From: Porcisia hertigi
Taxonomy: Eukaryota > Euglenozoa > Kinetoplastea > Trypanosomatida > Trypanosomatidae
Length of the DNA stretch: 64,000 nucleotides
Direction: 5' to 3'
Assembly (NCBI RefSeq): GCF_017918235.1
Contig: NC_090591.1
Coordinates: 1,369,001 to 1,433,000, forward strand
In this document: one piece after another, positions 40,400 through 50,525 of the stretch
Numbering within the stretch: position 1 is the first letter of the stretch
Layout: each line of letters begins with the position of its first letter
Program-made: the position numbers and the translations under genes
The notes under the pieces: model-generated
Seen by the model: the letters and a program-made list of their open reading frames with translations, nothing else
Database searches by the model: none
What the model was told of the DNA's origin: nothing

Positions 40400-42856
40400 A
40401 TGCACCGCAGTGCCTTCTCCCTCGTTGGGGAGTGGACACGGGCACCCTCCTTCGCAGCTTTGCCAAGAAGCACGCAGCCGCTCCTATCTGCTGGCGGGGC
40501 ATTGACCTTATCTCCATCGCAACGCAGCGCCAGGCCCTTCGTGAAAGGAAAACGCATCGGCCGCATTGCTGAATGGGATCCTTTCGAGCGCTGCGGGGTC
40601 GTCGTCGAGAGTGAGGGTGGTCGGCGTTATCGAATCGCGAACACACGCGCCTTCGAGACAGTTCTGCCGACAATGTTGCGTTCGCTTGAGGGTGCTGTTG
40701 TCGAGTTTGATGTCGGCAGAGAAGCCTCAAATGACCGAGTGATCATCCGCAATCGGCTCACGCCCATCACGGCCGAGAGCTACCGGCAGAAGCCGCCCAT
40801 CGACTTTTTGAGCCCTGAAATGCTGAGGTGGGCAGGGCCACGGAGGGCGGCATCGATACGGGAGGGGACCAGCGGCAGCAGCGATGCAGAAAAGGGGAAA
40901 GACTCCGCGCAAGAGAGCAAGGCAGCAGATGAGGCCGAAGAGATGTTTGCAAGGAATATTATCGTGGACATCGACAGCATACCTGCCACGCAGATTGCGC
41001 GCTGGAGCGGTCCCTTGTCAGAGGAACCAGTGATCAAACCCACAAAAAACCTCAAGGACATGCGCGGCAGTCGCCTCTTTGACGCCGAGACAAACACCTA
41101 CCTACGTTTGAAGCAACGGCTAGGCAGCACTGCGGAGGCGCAGCGCATCGTTGCGGAGCAGAGAGACGGGGCCGAAAAAAGTGTGATACGGCGCGAGGTG
41201 ATCACTGAAAAGACAGAAGGCGTCATCTCGACCTGGTCCGGCATCTACCGCAGCGGACTCATTCGTGAAGGGGTGCGGAATCAAGGAGAGGAGTCGTTGG
41301 CACACGGCGCGCTACCAGCCGCCCTCGAGGATGCGGGCGGCACGGCTGCCGAGACGCTTTGCATTATTCGAAACGCGCACGCGTTCCAAAGCGCGCTACC
41401 CACATCGCAAAACTTACAGAACCGTCGTGTCGTCTTCACAAAAGTGTCCTACTCGGTTCAACCGCATCGCTACTACGCAGAGAACATTGTGGTGGTGGGT
41501 GATGTGCACTTTGACGGCGCCGTGTCGTCTCGGGAAGAGGCGCACGCCACAAAAAAACGGGAGAGAGTTGCCGCCGCGCAGCACCGCTGTTTTGGAGCGC
41601 TCATCATGGAGGATGAAGATGATGGTCGCGCCGAACGTGTGAGGCAGCAGTCGAGCAACGCCAAGCAACCCGCGGAGGGTGGATGGGGGGAGAACAAACA
41701 TGGGGCTGTGGGCACCTCTTCGCCGTCGGAAGAGAACAGCGGGCCTCTGAATCCCGAAAGGATGCTCTACGGTGTCATTGTGCGGTGGAGTGGTGGCCAG
41801 GGCGTAGTTGAAGCCGGGGATGGCCGTCACTTTTACCTCCGCTCCACCGCCGTTTTTGAGCAACTGGTGGACACAAGCTCGCCCCACCTGCGTGGCGCCG
41901 TTGTTCAGTTCAAAGAAGATGCGACACGTCCTCGTTACGCGTGTCAGGTGTCGATCCTCAGTACCGCTTCAACGAGTATAAGCGAGGTCAAACCGTTGCT
42001 GGATAAAAATCGTCTTGGCGCCTTTGCCGGCGACGGTGATGAGCCGGTAGCGAGCAGCGAGGCGGCGGCCGCACCACCCAAGGCAGTACCGAAGGGGGTG
42101 GAGTGGTCGTATGGCACGCTAATCTCGTGGTCATCTGTCGAGGGCCAGGGCATTATCCTAGACGAAGCAGATCCGATGGCGCGCTACGTGCTGCGAGACC
42201 CCGATGAAAACATTCTCGACTACTCGGCAAAGCGAGCCCTTCTCAAAAAAGGGCGGCGAGTGAAGTTCACGCCGTTCGGCAGCGCGGGACGACTGGCGTG
42301 CAATGTCGTGCTGCTGGATGCGGAGGTTGCGGAGGAGGCGCTGGCCGACGAGGAGCTTCGGCACCAAGAGCCACAGTTGTCGATTGATGGAAACAAAGAT
42401 GAGGCGATCCCGTCCCCCATGAGCACGAGCTACTGGCTGAACCGAATGGACAAAGCCGGCTATGACACAAATGAGGTGAAAAAACTTCAGAACCGCGCGT
42501 TGAGGCTGGACGAAGACGAGGACGACGGTACCGAGGGAGGCAAGTTTCTCGACAGCGAAGAGCTCCTCAAGAAGGATCACTGGTGGAGTGACCCGCGCAA
42601 GAATGTGCGGTTTCCGAACAGCGACATGACAGCCGGGCATCTCGCCCTCATCGGCCCCGCTTCCCTCATGAATGTGGCCATGAAAACGAAGAATCCAAAT
42701 GGGCTTGACAAGATGCTCAAGAAGTACCAGTCGCGGTTGACAGAGGAGCAGAAAGAGTATGCGTGGAAGCAGGCCAAGGAGATGGCACCGAAGTATGAGG
42801 AGTGCATCCGCAAGGGCCGCGAGCGGAATGAGGAGCCCACTTTTTACTTTTTCTAG
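40400..42856 (+). CDS. Probable mitochondrial protein with four cold-shock-like segments, 818 aa
   Basis: The N-terminal ~45 residues (MHRSAFSLVGEWTRAPSF...) are basic and Ser-rich, like a mitochondrial presequence. Four segments then resemble the cold-shock/OB fold pattern G-x-I-x-x-W...G...V-x-F. They lie at about residues 48-120 (GRIAEWDPFERCGVVVESEG), 273-367 (GVISTWSGIYRSGLI, with a long insert), 455-520 (YGVIVRWSGGQGVVEAGDG) and 569-640 (YGTLISWSSVEGQGIILDEA). Cold-shock domains bind single-stranded RNA or DNA, so a mitochondrial RNA-binding or mitoribosomal role is likely. The C-terminal 180 residues form a charged helical domain (LTEEQKEYAWKQAKEMAPKY) ending TFYFF. A splice acceptor lies about 23 bases upstream, and an out-of-frame ATG at 40393 precedes the start. 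Confidence 0.8.
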   Translation: MHRSAFSLVGEWTRAPSFAALPRSTQPLLSAGGALTLSPSQRSARPFVKGKRIGRIAEWDPFERCGVVVESEGGRRYRIANTRAFETVLPTMLRSLEGAVVEFDVGREASNDRVIIRNRLTPITAESYRQKPPIDFLSPEMLRWAGPRRAASIREGTSGSSDAEKGKDSAQESKAADEAEEMFARNIIVDIDSIPATQIARWSGPLSEEPVIKPTKNLKDMRGSRLFDAETNTYLRLKQRLGSTAEAQRIVAEQRDGAEKSVIRREVITEKTEGVISTWSGIYRSGLIREGVRNQGEESLAHGALPAALEDAGGTAAETLCIIRNAHAFQSALPTSQNLQNRRVVFTKVSYSVQPHRYYAENIVVVGDVHFDGAVSSREEAHATKKRERVAAAQHRCFGALIMEDEDDGRAERVRQQSSNAKQPAEGGWGENKHGAVGTSSPSEENSGPLNPERMLYGVIVRWSGGQGVVEAGDGRHFYLRSTAVFEQLVDTSSPHLRGAVVQFKEDATRPRYACQVSILSTASTSISEVKPLLDKNRLGAFAGDGDEPVASSEAAAAPPKAVPKGVEWSYGTLISWSSVEGQGIILDEADPMARYVLRDPDENILDYSAKRALLKKGRRVKFTPFGSAGRLACNVVLLDAEVAEEALADEELRHQEPQLSIDGNKDEAIPSPMSTSYWLNRMDKAGYDTNEVKKLQNRALRLDEDEDDGTEGGKFLDSEELLKKDHWWSDPRKNVRFPNSDMTAGHLALIGPASLMNVAMKTKNPNGLDKMLKKYQSRLTEEQKEYAWKQAKEMAPKYEECIRKGRERNEEPTFYFF

Positions 42857-43136
42857 TCGCCTCCGCGGCGTTCTCCGTACCCGTCCCTTTCACATTGGTG
42901 TCGGCGTCCATCAGTGACCTCCGCGGTGTCTCGATGTTTTCCACCGCGCACCGAAACGTAACACCTCTTCACATGCACCGGCTTCCATTTTGGAGAAAAA
43001 AGGGGGGTTCAGCCAGGCAGCCCACCGCGTGGGGATCACCGGCCATGCGAATGAGTTTTCCACTGGCAACAAGTATTTGTATATTCTGTATATTCTGTAT
43101 ATTCAAATATAAATATTGTGCGTTTTCCTCTGTAGG

Positions 43137-43171
<35 letters not shown>

Positions 43172-43627
43172 AAGTCTTTCCTGACGATTCTTTCTTTTTT
43201 TATATATACTCCCTTTTTCTTGCTCATCGTGTCACCGCCGGTCAAACAATCTAACCGCCAACCGAGAGAAAACTCTGCAGGGTAGCGGTAGGCGTGCAAT
43301 GCCGTCTGTGGTGTCGATCACTGTTCTCATCCCCCCTCCGCCCTCCTCCCCCCGACATGCTCATTCATATTTACACCGCGTCCTCATTCCAACTTTCCCT
43401 TTTTTCATGATTGTTTTTTGTTCTTGGGCTCTACGCCTTCCCGTCACACACGGGAGCTCGCGCAAAAAAAGTGTGTTTCCGTGCTGATTGTCACTCATTG
43501 CTGTTGTGCACGTCCGCAGAGAGGCACAGGCAGATCTTATTTCTGCTGCCCGGCCCTGTGACACACCCACACGCACACTTACTACATCCAAACCGAGACC
43601 CCCTCCCCCTCCCCCTCCCGGCAAGCG
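42857..43627 (+). other. 0.8-kb spacer
   Basis: Contains a TATTCTG repeat (43079-43103), CT/GT runs (43138-43170) and a C/T tract (43601-43619) directly before the next start codon. No gene seen. Confidence 0.6.
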
Positions 43628-44035
43628 ATGGTCTCCAAGACTCACAAGCAGCGGCAGAAGAAGAAGGCCACTATGCAGGCCAACGGTGGCATCTTACCCC
43701 CGGTGGTGCCGAGTGTGCCCAAGTCGGTGCACCTGAAGAACACGCGACCCAAAATGAAGGGTAAGAAGAAGATTCGGCTTGGCTTGGAGTCCCCTGTTGA
43801 TATCTACAACGGCTTCGAGGAGCGCAAGGGTGTGCTTTGGCGGTGCCCCAGCTGCGCCAAAGAGTGTCGTGTGGTCGGCTTCTGCGTGGACTGCGCCTCT
43901 GGCGTGAAGTCCAAGACACACACAGGCCCGCTGATGAGACGGGCGAGCACGAAGAAGGAGTCCACGCAGATGAGTGCGCCAAAGCTGCGCATTAAGGAGA
44001 GGAGCAAGACTATGAAGCTGAAGCGCAAGAAGTAG
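43628..44035 (+). CDS. Small basic zinc-ribbon protein, 135 aa
   Basis: Both ends are highly basic (KTHKQRQKKK at the start, KERSKTMKLKRKK at the end), with a central Cys cluster WRCPSCAKECRVVGFCVDC: Cys73, Cys76, Cys86 and Cys89 are spaced as a zinc ribbon, and Cys80 lies between them. A conserved-looking segment PVDIYNGFEERKGVLWRCPSC precedes it. The composition suggests a nuclear or nucleolar RNA-binding or ribosome-biogenesis protein, or a mitochondrial ribosome component. I do not recognise a named family. Confidence 0.8.
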   Translation: MVSKTHKQRQKKKATMQANGGILPPVVPSVPKSVHLKNTRPKMKGKKKIRLGLESPVDIYNGFEERKGVLWRCPSCAKECRVVGFCVDCASGVKSKTHTGPLMRRASTKKESTQMSAPKLRIKERSKTMKLKRKK

Positions 44036-45569
44036 CGTCGTGTGCTCGATAGGAGATCGAGTGGGAGTGTACGGACACGATGGTGTGAAGTGCAATGATG
44101 CCTCCGTGGTTGAGGTCCACGAGGCGTCATGGTGTTTCCCATCATGGATGTGGGGTGTGTGGGGTGGGTGGGTGGATTTGCATTCTGAGCGAAGTAACAG
44201 CGCGTTTAAAAAAAAGGGGGAATCGAACCCGTGCATACAACTGCACCTGCACTCCGGGTGAGTGTAATTGAGTCGTGAAGGCGTTGGCTGAGAGGACTGC
44301 ATCCGGGCTTCTCGTGATGGTCAAGCCCCCATTTCCCACTGTGTGGGTGTGTGTGCGCCCAGAGCCACAGGGCGCACCGTAAAGATCTAAGGGGGGTGAC
44401 CCCGTGGAATGGTGTGAGGAGCGTGAGCACCGGTAAGCGACGAGAAGTGCAGAGAACCGTGTGCCGCACCTGATCGGTGTGTGCGTAAACCAGGGCGGAA
44501 AAAAAAAGGAAGAGTGAGAGCCGTGGAAGTCACAATGCTCAAGCGATCACCACCGCCACACCCTCAGTTTTACAACAGGAATGCTGCCCATTTATCGATC
44601 TCAGGCCCCCTATTGGTTTGCTCATCTTTCTTCCAAGGAGCTTGGACTATCTCGCGTATGGTGACACACCGCGGCCGTGTTTTGCACAATCTCTCGGGGC
44701 ATTCAAAGTTGCACTCACACCCTTCGCTCCTGCGTCACTCTCGATTTTCCCGACAAACGCGCTTATTTGAACACTTTATTTGTTCTTCTCTTTGTTCGTC
44801 TCCGTGCCAAGCTGCATCGTGCGCACCCGCGTTATCTCCACATCTATTTTCTGCTTTTGACTCTACCAGGGCCATACATTCTTTCGTTTTTATTTCTTTT
44901 TTTTTGGGGGGGGGTCTCTCTCTCACCCCGCTTCACGGATTACTCCCCCGCACCTCTTCTTGCTTTGTGGAGAGGGGGGGGGGCCACTTTTAGTCTCCCA
45001 GTATATAGGCACACACGTATATATGTATATATTCATGTATGCATGTGGTTGTAAATCTTCGCACGCACACATGCCGTCCAACTATTTTGTCTCTGCCGAG
45101 TTAGTCGCCGGCAGTTTGTAACACACCACATCAATGGATCCGATTTTGAGGTGCTTTAGGGCTTCCGCGTTGCCGTGGAAAGGAACGGTCCGAGGTAAAG
45201 TCACACGTGACTGATGCCGCCGTCGACTTGGGCTTTTTGCCGAGTGTGCCGCTTCCGTGTTCCTCTCTTTGTAGTCACGCCTGAATGGTGTGACGGTGTA
45301 GTGCCGTGTGGCATCGGAAGGGGGCTTCATTGAGCCGGCTTTCTTCTTCCGCCCACACGCACACGTTTGTTCCAATGCCTCTGCGCTGTTTTTTTCTTTT
45401 TTGCATCACAGGGGCATGCCCGATCGCTATTGATGCAGCGAGGCCACGCGTAATGACAAGGATCGCCAAAGAGGACGCACAGTCTTCTTATTATTACCTT
45501 CCTCTCAGATCAGTGACGGGGAAGACGTTGGAGCAGAGTATATGAAGGCGTATCACCGCAGAGAGAATG

Positions 45570-45967
45570 TCTGGCTAGTTACGAATGCATAAGCTTTCCT
45601 GCACACTAGTCACCCCGAGTGTGCCGCAGATACTCGAGCTGTTCACGATTCCAGTCTACGCTGACAGTACTTCTTTTGCCCAGCTCCTTCTCCGGGGATT
45701 TCTCGTCCCACGCCATTAGCATGCTCGTGAGGGCATCGCTGGCGCTGTAGCCGATTGGGGTGACTCAAGACCGACATACTCATTGAATACAGAATATGGT
45801 GTCAATCTCTGGTAGGATACACCTCCAGTGTGCTTCTGCAAGTATCCGAGAGGCGGCAGCTGTCCTTCATCCGGGCCTTCACCCGAAACGTGGCCGCTAT
45901 GTGCCGTGTGCAGTTTTCATGATGCCATCATCATCAACTTCGGGATAGGTATATATACATATACATA

Positions 45968-45999
<32 letters not shown>

Positions 46000-47440
46000 A
46001 TGTGTATATATTCACTTTATTGAGGGCAGGCCAACTTTCCAAGTTGGCATTGTGAATCCCATTGGAGAGGTTTGTGATGGTGGTGAGCCGGCACCACGAG
46101 GAAACAGCGCTGCAGAGAGTAACTCGGATGAGTGACCACCGTCTCCAATGATAATGAGCTGGCGCACGACTTTGGTGTCTCCCTGGTGAATGTGAGTTCC
46201 CTCGTCGCGGTGCCAGGGACCAGTACCCCCCCCCCTGTGCGAGGGAAGCGAAACGCTGACGCCCGCCTAGTGACACCTAATGGATCGGGCACCCCCATTC
46301 GTGGGTGCGGTAAAGGTCGCGAGCGCTTCCCTTGGCTGCAGAGGCCAGCATCTAGTTGTTGCTCTCTGCAAGTAGTTTTTGTTGCTTCAGTGTGGAGATG
46401 TTGAGTCGAACCCTGGTCCAGTGACGGTGGCGCAAGGCGAACGTCAACGGCTTCAGTAAGGCAAAGCAGCTCGCACTACTTGTGGTCGACGCTGACCTTT
46501 ATCCCCCCCCCCCCAGGAGGTGATGATCTCATCAGCGTTCGCCAAAACCTGGAAAGTGCCTCGATATGTGTCTTGTTCATATCTTAGTGCGCTCCAGGTT
46601 CTGCAGAGGCATTGCCGATCCCTTCATCAGGATCGACCTCCGGTGGCAGACGGGGTTTTGTAGCTGTCCATTCTGTGGCGACTCCTTTTCCCTCTGAAAA
46701 AAAAGCAGGGGAAACCACTTGACGTGTTGTGCCCTCGATCCCGATCGGTGCACGGACCAAGGGTATCACATCCTGTGAGCCGTTCTCTTCTTTCTTCTGG
46801 AGCGGCAAGCACGACTCTCAAGCCCATTGCAGGGCTCGAAGAGTCTGTCAGTCACATGCTCGTGTGTCCTGTTCTTACTGAGTGTCGGAGACGCCTCGCC
46901 ATCACGCCAGATTTGCTCAAGGGCGATGACCTCTGGCCTTTCCTGCACTCGAATCAACTTATCCCACTTGTAGAGGCAGCCCTGGCCCTTGTCTTATTGC
47001 GGTGGTCCAAACGCGAGGGAAGAATAAAAAAAAACTATGGCGTCTGACAAGGGCGGTGCTGGGCCCGTGCCGCACATCGGTTTTGTCATAATCTCAGCGC
47101 TACCCAGCATGACGGGCGGTCCCATGCCTTGCACTTTATCAGATTACACTCTTCATGTCATGGCCTTCGTTTTTTTTCTTTGTTTCCGAATGCGTTCGCA
47201 CGCAGGGAAACTGCATCTTACAATTGCGTCGCCATGGCGGGTCAGGTGCTCTGATCCAACTCTTGAGACCCGACGATGTTTGCAGCAGTGGCGGCTGCGT
47301 TGACTTTGTGATCGACTGTGTTTTCTGTGGGTGCGCGCTTACGGCTGCGAGCTTGCGAAGGATCGTGTTGGCCCACCGTTACTCACTGGATGAGAGGGAG
47401 GTGACAAAGGTTCAGTTACGACGGACATTTCTGCTCCGTT
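45570..47440 (+). mobile_element. Probable degenerate ingi/L1Tc-type non-LTR retroposon remnants
   Basis: Several short words recall parts of a LINE polyprotein on the + strand. ESVSHMLVCPVLTECRRRL at about 46838-46895 looks like the C-terminal cysteine-histidine motif (ES..H.L..CP). CVFCGCALTAASLRR at about 47317-47362 recalls a C2H2 finger. VYADSTSFAQLLL at about 45655-45695 recalls the YADD block of the reverse transcriptase. The pieces are short, in different phases and not in canonical order, so this is an old, much-rearranged remnant or several nested fragments. Such DIRE/SIDER-type relics are known from Leishmania chromosomes. Confidence 0.4.
45949..46010. repeat. TATA/CATA microsatellite
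   Basis: About 60 bases of TA, CATATA and CATACA units. Confidence 0.9.
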
Positions 47441-47717
47441 CACAGTGATGGGGGGGGCGGGGCGGGGCGTGTGGCTGGTCAATTATGTCATGTGTGCATC
47501 CCTTTCTTCTATGTTTCCTTCTCACCACTCCTGCGTCTTCGATGTTTTGTCAAGGCGTCGCAACTTTTCTTTGTTGTTGGTACCTCTTCGATTTCGTGTG
47601 TTTTTTTTCCCAAAAGGTCTTCCTTCTTCTGACGAGGGAAGGGAGCAGGAGCCATCCCCCCCCCCCCCACACACACACGCACATACACACTCACAAAAGA
47701 AATCAGTGGTGGACGCG

Positions 47718-48341
47718 ATGTCCATTCTCGAAGGCCTGCAAGCCTGGCTTGAAAGGGTCGAGGAGGAGCTCTGGAGAGCGCATAATGATGTGATGAACGC
47801 TACAGGCGCTCGCGTGTTCATCGATGCAGCCACCGCCTCATCCTCGGCCGGTTTCGTTTCCTTTGCCAAGGGACTATTGCGGGAGGTGAATAAATTCTTG
47901 ACAGCTGTGAATTGGTCTGAAACCTTTTTTGTCTACCTTGGAGTCTTTCACGTCGCTGTCTGGGCATGCGCCATCGCTGCCACGTGGGGCGCGGTTTCCG
48001 ACGAGCGCATTTTTTGTGTGTGCATGCTGATCGGCGCGCTGCTGCTTGCTGGCGTGTCTGCAAACGGTTACGCCGGCCGACACGCCCACTTGCTGTTCGA
48101 GGAGCCTGGGGTCAACTACTTCACTGAGGATGGCATTATGATGACGGTGGTTTACTTTCTGCCGCTGCTGGGACTATTGGTGTTGCTACAACTGCGCCTG
48201 ATGTACCGCGTCGTGTCGCTGATGGCGCGGGCGAAGCGCGCTCAGTTCCGCCGCGAAATGCGAGCCATGGCGCAACGCGACGGTGCCCCCACCAGCGGGG
48301 ACAGAGAGGACGCCGCTGGTCGCAGTAAGAAGTCGCAATAG
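47718..48341 (+). CDS. TMEM18 homologue, 207 aa
   Basis: Start at MSILEGLQAWLERVEEELW; the upstream in-frame part is leader sequence with C and CA tracts. The family match is the segment LTAVNWSETFFVYLGVFHVAVW, equivalent to the animal TMEM18 block with an INW/IDW...EPW...LLAFHV pattern. Also matching are ANGYAGRHAHLLF (compare INEYAAMNW) and the NYFTEDGIMMTVVYFLPLL segment (compare YFDSHGMFISIVFSAPLL). Three membrane spans are visible, at about 71-91, 98-116 and 141-162, followed by a basic cytosolic or nucleoplasmic tail (RAKRAQFRRE). Animal TMEM18 sits in the nuclear envelope and contacts nuclear pore components. The conserved topology suggests the same compartment here. The extended N-terminal helix (1-60) is longer than in animals. 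Confidence 0.85.
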   Translation: MSILEGLQAWLERVEEELWRAHNDVMNATGARVFIDAATASSSAGFVSFAKGLLREVNKFLTAVNWSETFFVYLGVFHVAVWACAIAATWGAVSDERIFCVCMLIGALLLAGVSANGYAGRHAHLLFEEPGVNYFTEDGIMMTVVYFLPLLGLLVLLQLRLMYRVVSLMARAKRAQFRREMRAMAQRDGAPTSGDREDAAGRSKKSQ

Positions 48342-48405
48342 AGGCAACTATCGGGATTTGATTCAGGACAGACACCCTGCGCGGATTCTTCGACATTGCT
48401 TCTGT

Positions 48406-48441
<36 letters not shown>

Positions 48442-49434
48442 CACCCCCCCTCCCCCCAAAAGCTTCGCTCTATGGTGGAGGGAAGAGGAGCTGAGCTACA
48501 AAAACACAGCTGCAGGGTGTGCTGTCGCTCGCATGTGTCACAACCGAAGCGCTGTGTAGCCGGAGCGCGCGCACACAGACACACACACACACACACACAA
48601 ATTGACTTTTTGCATTTCTGGAAAAGAATGAGGCAAATATGTACACGGCGACATGAATGTGGGCGAGCTGCCTTTGCCATTTGCTCTCTCTGTCACGTTT
48701 TGATCACCGGCTCACACACGCAGCGCGCAGTGCCACACACTCACCAAGCATGTGCGTGTGCGTGTGCGCCTTCAGGCGGAGAAAAACCACCTAAAGGGAT
48801 TCCCCGGTGTGATGCTCTCGCGACTCGGCCCTCTCTGTGTTGGGCAACTCCCCTTTGTACTCTGTGTGTGTGTGTGTGTGATGCGGGGGACCCCCCTCCC
48901 CCTCCCGTCCCACCCCTATGGTCTCCTCCTAACCCCTCTTTTACTCTTTCTCTAATTGCGTTGGGGTTCTCTTTCGCCGGTTCTTGGCGTATCTCGTGAG
49001 TACAAACGGGGGGCGGTGCCTCAGTGCGCACGTCCGAGTTGTGCTGTCCCCGATTTTTGTTTTGTGTGGTTCATTTGTTTCCCTCCTCTGAGGTCTGTGT
49101 GTGTGTGTGTGTGTGTGTGACCGGCGTGAACGTCCATAAGTGTGCGCGTGTCCCCTGACAACAAACTCATTTTTTTTTCAGCCCACTTCCGCCAAAGGGG
49201 ACGGGGCGCGTACATCTCAGACGGCAATGATTTAGAGCCGCACGTGCGCGCACACGCACACATCTCTTTCTCACAATCAATCGGCTTGCACACGTACACT
49301 CAAATCTTCCCTGCGCCGCTTCTATCGGGAGTCCCCCCCCCCCTGACGCGTCGTCTTCGCTGCGCCGATGCCAGGTAATATATCGCCTCTTCGTAGAGCA
49401 CAGTGATTATATGTTTGCATTCATATTTTTAAAA
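48342..49434 (+). other. 1.1-kb spacer
   Basis: Rich in microsatellites: GT at 48411-48438, CA at 48579-48599, GT at 48862-48880 and 49097-49119. No gene seen. Confidence 0.65.
48411..48438. repeat. (GT)n microsatellite
   Basis: GT run about 70 bases downstream of the TMEM18-like stop codon. Confidence 0.9.
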
Positions 49435-49917
49435 ATGAGCTCGTGGCTTTCACTGGAGAATTTCCTCCACAGTGGCGCTGCGACGTGGTGCCGATACGGA
49501 TTGCTTGCGTTCGGTTTCTTCGGTGTAGCCAGCGACTACTACCTCACGCACTACTACCACGCCTTCGATCCCTCCGAGGGGCGGCAGTACGTCGTGGATT
49601 GGAGTCCAATAGGCAAGCCGCGATGCCAAATGCTGCTTATCCCAAACAATCATTACACCAACTACAGTCCATGGACACCGAAGAATGGTGACGTCGTGCT
49701 TGCACGTGAAGTGGAGGACGAGCCCAACTTCCTACAGCTACTCAATGGCCGTTTTGTGGAGCGGCAGACGTGCGGGGTGGCCTTGCTGAGACCGGTTGAG
49801 GAAGTGGCTCAGAGTAAGAAGGAAGAGCAGGTGCAGCGCGATAGACTCCTCTTGTATACGACGAGTACCGGCAGCACAGGGCTGTCGTCGACAGAACTTA
49901 CAGACCACCCCGCTTGA
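49435..49917 (+). CDS. Small single-span membrane protein, 160 aa
   Basis: Start chosen at MSSWLSLENF; another in-frame ATG 24 bases upstream (49411) would add MFAFIFLK. One hydrophobic segment lies at about residues 21-37 (YGLLAFGFFGVASDYYL). It is followed by a Tyr/His-rich stretch, then a soluble domain with DWSPIGKPRC and GDVVLAREVEDEPNFLQLLNG, and a Ser/Thr-rich tail. The short N-terminal hydrophobic anchor with an aromatic-rich segment after it resembles accessory subunits of mitochondrial inner-membrane complexes; this is inference only. No family recognised. Confidence 0.75.
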   Translation: MSSWLSLENFLHSGAATWCRYGLLAFGFFGVASDYYLTHYYHAFDPSEGRQYVVDWSPIGKPRCQMLLIPNNHYTNYSPWTPKNGDVVLAREVEDEPNFLQLLNGRFVERQTCGVALLRPVEEVAQSKKEEQVQRDRLLLYTTSTGSTGLSSTELTDHPA

Positions 49918-50525
49918 GATAATCCGCTCTTAGTTCCTGTGGAGCTCGCTGTCGATGACGTGTGAGGTCTTCGTTGAAGTAGCAGTGCAGGTTTTTTTTT
50001 TTCGCTCCCCCCCCCGAAAAAAAAAAGACGGAGTATGCCCGCCTCGCGGAGGGAGCTGTATTTGCTCACACGTCTCCAAGTATGAGCCTAGCCCATTGCT
50101 AAGGCAACATGACGATGGACTTATCAGACTTGATAATAAGGCCACGATATCCACACAAAGCCTTGCTGGGGTTCCGCTTTTGGGGGGCACAATGTCCGTT
50201 TGTGTGGTCATTGATCATACTCCTCTTGGAGAGAAGTGCGTGAGTGTGTGTCCCGTGGACAACGTCACGAGGGCTGCACTCAGAGCCCAACTGCACCCGC
50301 GCACAGACGCGAGCACTCAGGTTCACCTTCGGATTCACTGGTATGCATTTGTGTTTTTGGTCAAGAGGGGCGGTGTGCTCACACGTCGTCGCCAGCGTCT
50401 CCTTCCATTCCCTCTCCCCCCTCCCCTTCACTTCTTTCCCTCTCTGTTGTATTATCTACACCTCTTCTTCTCCCTCGGCCACTTCCCCTTCTCTTCTTCA
50501 GGTGCGAGTCTTTCAGTGGGGCAAG
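49918..50525 (+). other. 0.6-kb spacer
   Basis: Contains T and C runs at 49992-50017 and an A10 run. The right-hand 100 bases are a long C/T tract ending in the splice acceptor of TYW3. No gene seen. Confidence 0.6.
50400..50501 (+). promoter_or_regulatory. Long polypyrimidine tract and splice acceptor of TYW3
   Basis: About 100 bases of C/T-rich sequence ending CTTCTTCAG, with AG at 50500-50501 and a second AG at 50515-50516. The ATG at 50526 is the first after it, which excludes the longer in-frame start at 50244. Confidence 0.6.

Larger units (their letters stand above)
44036..47717 (+). other. 3.7-kb gene-free spacer
   Basis: The longest gene-poor stretch after the HIBCH region. Contents: mixed-composition DNA with a tRNA B-box-like word on the minus strand (44219-44231), T-rich tracts (44770-44920), a TA/CATA microsatellite (45949-46010), possible retroposon traces (45570-47440), a C12 run (46504-46514) and the C-rich leader of the next gene (47655-47680). 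No intact gene seen. Confidence 0.6.

Noticed and set aside
40384-40572. Overlapping frame beginning just before the cold-shock-like protein
   Set aside because: Out of frame with the conserved segments; at most a small upstream ATG.
44219-44290. GGGTTCGATTCC on the minus strand followed by a T run, like a tRNA B box and pol III terminator
   Set aside because: No A box or cloverleaf upstream and the T stem does not pair; probably chance.
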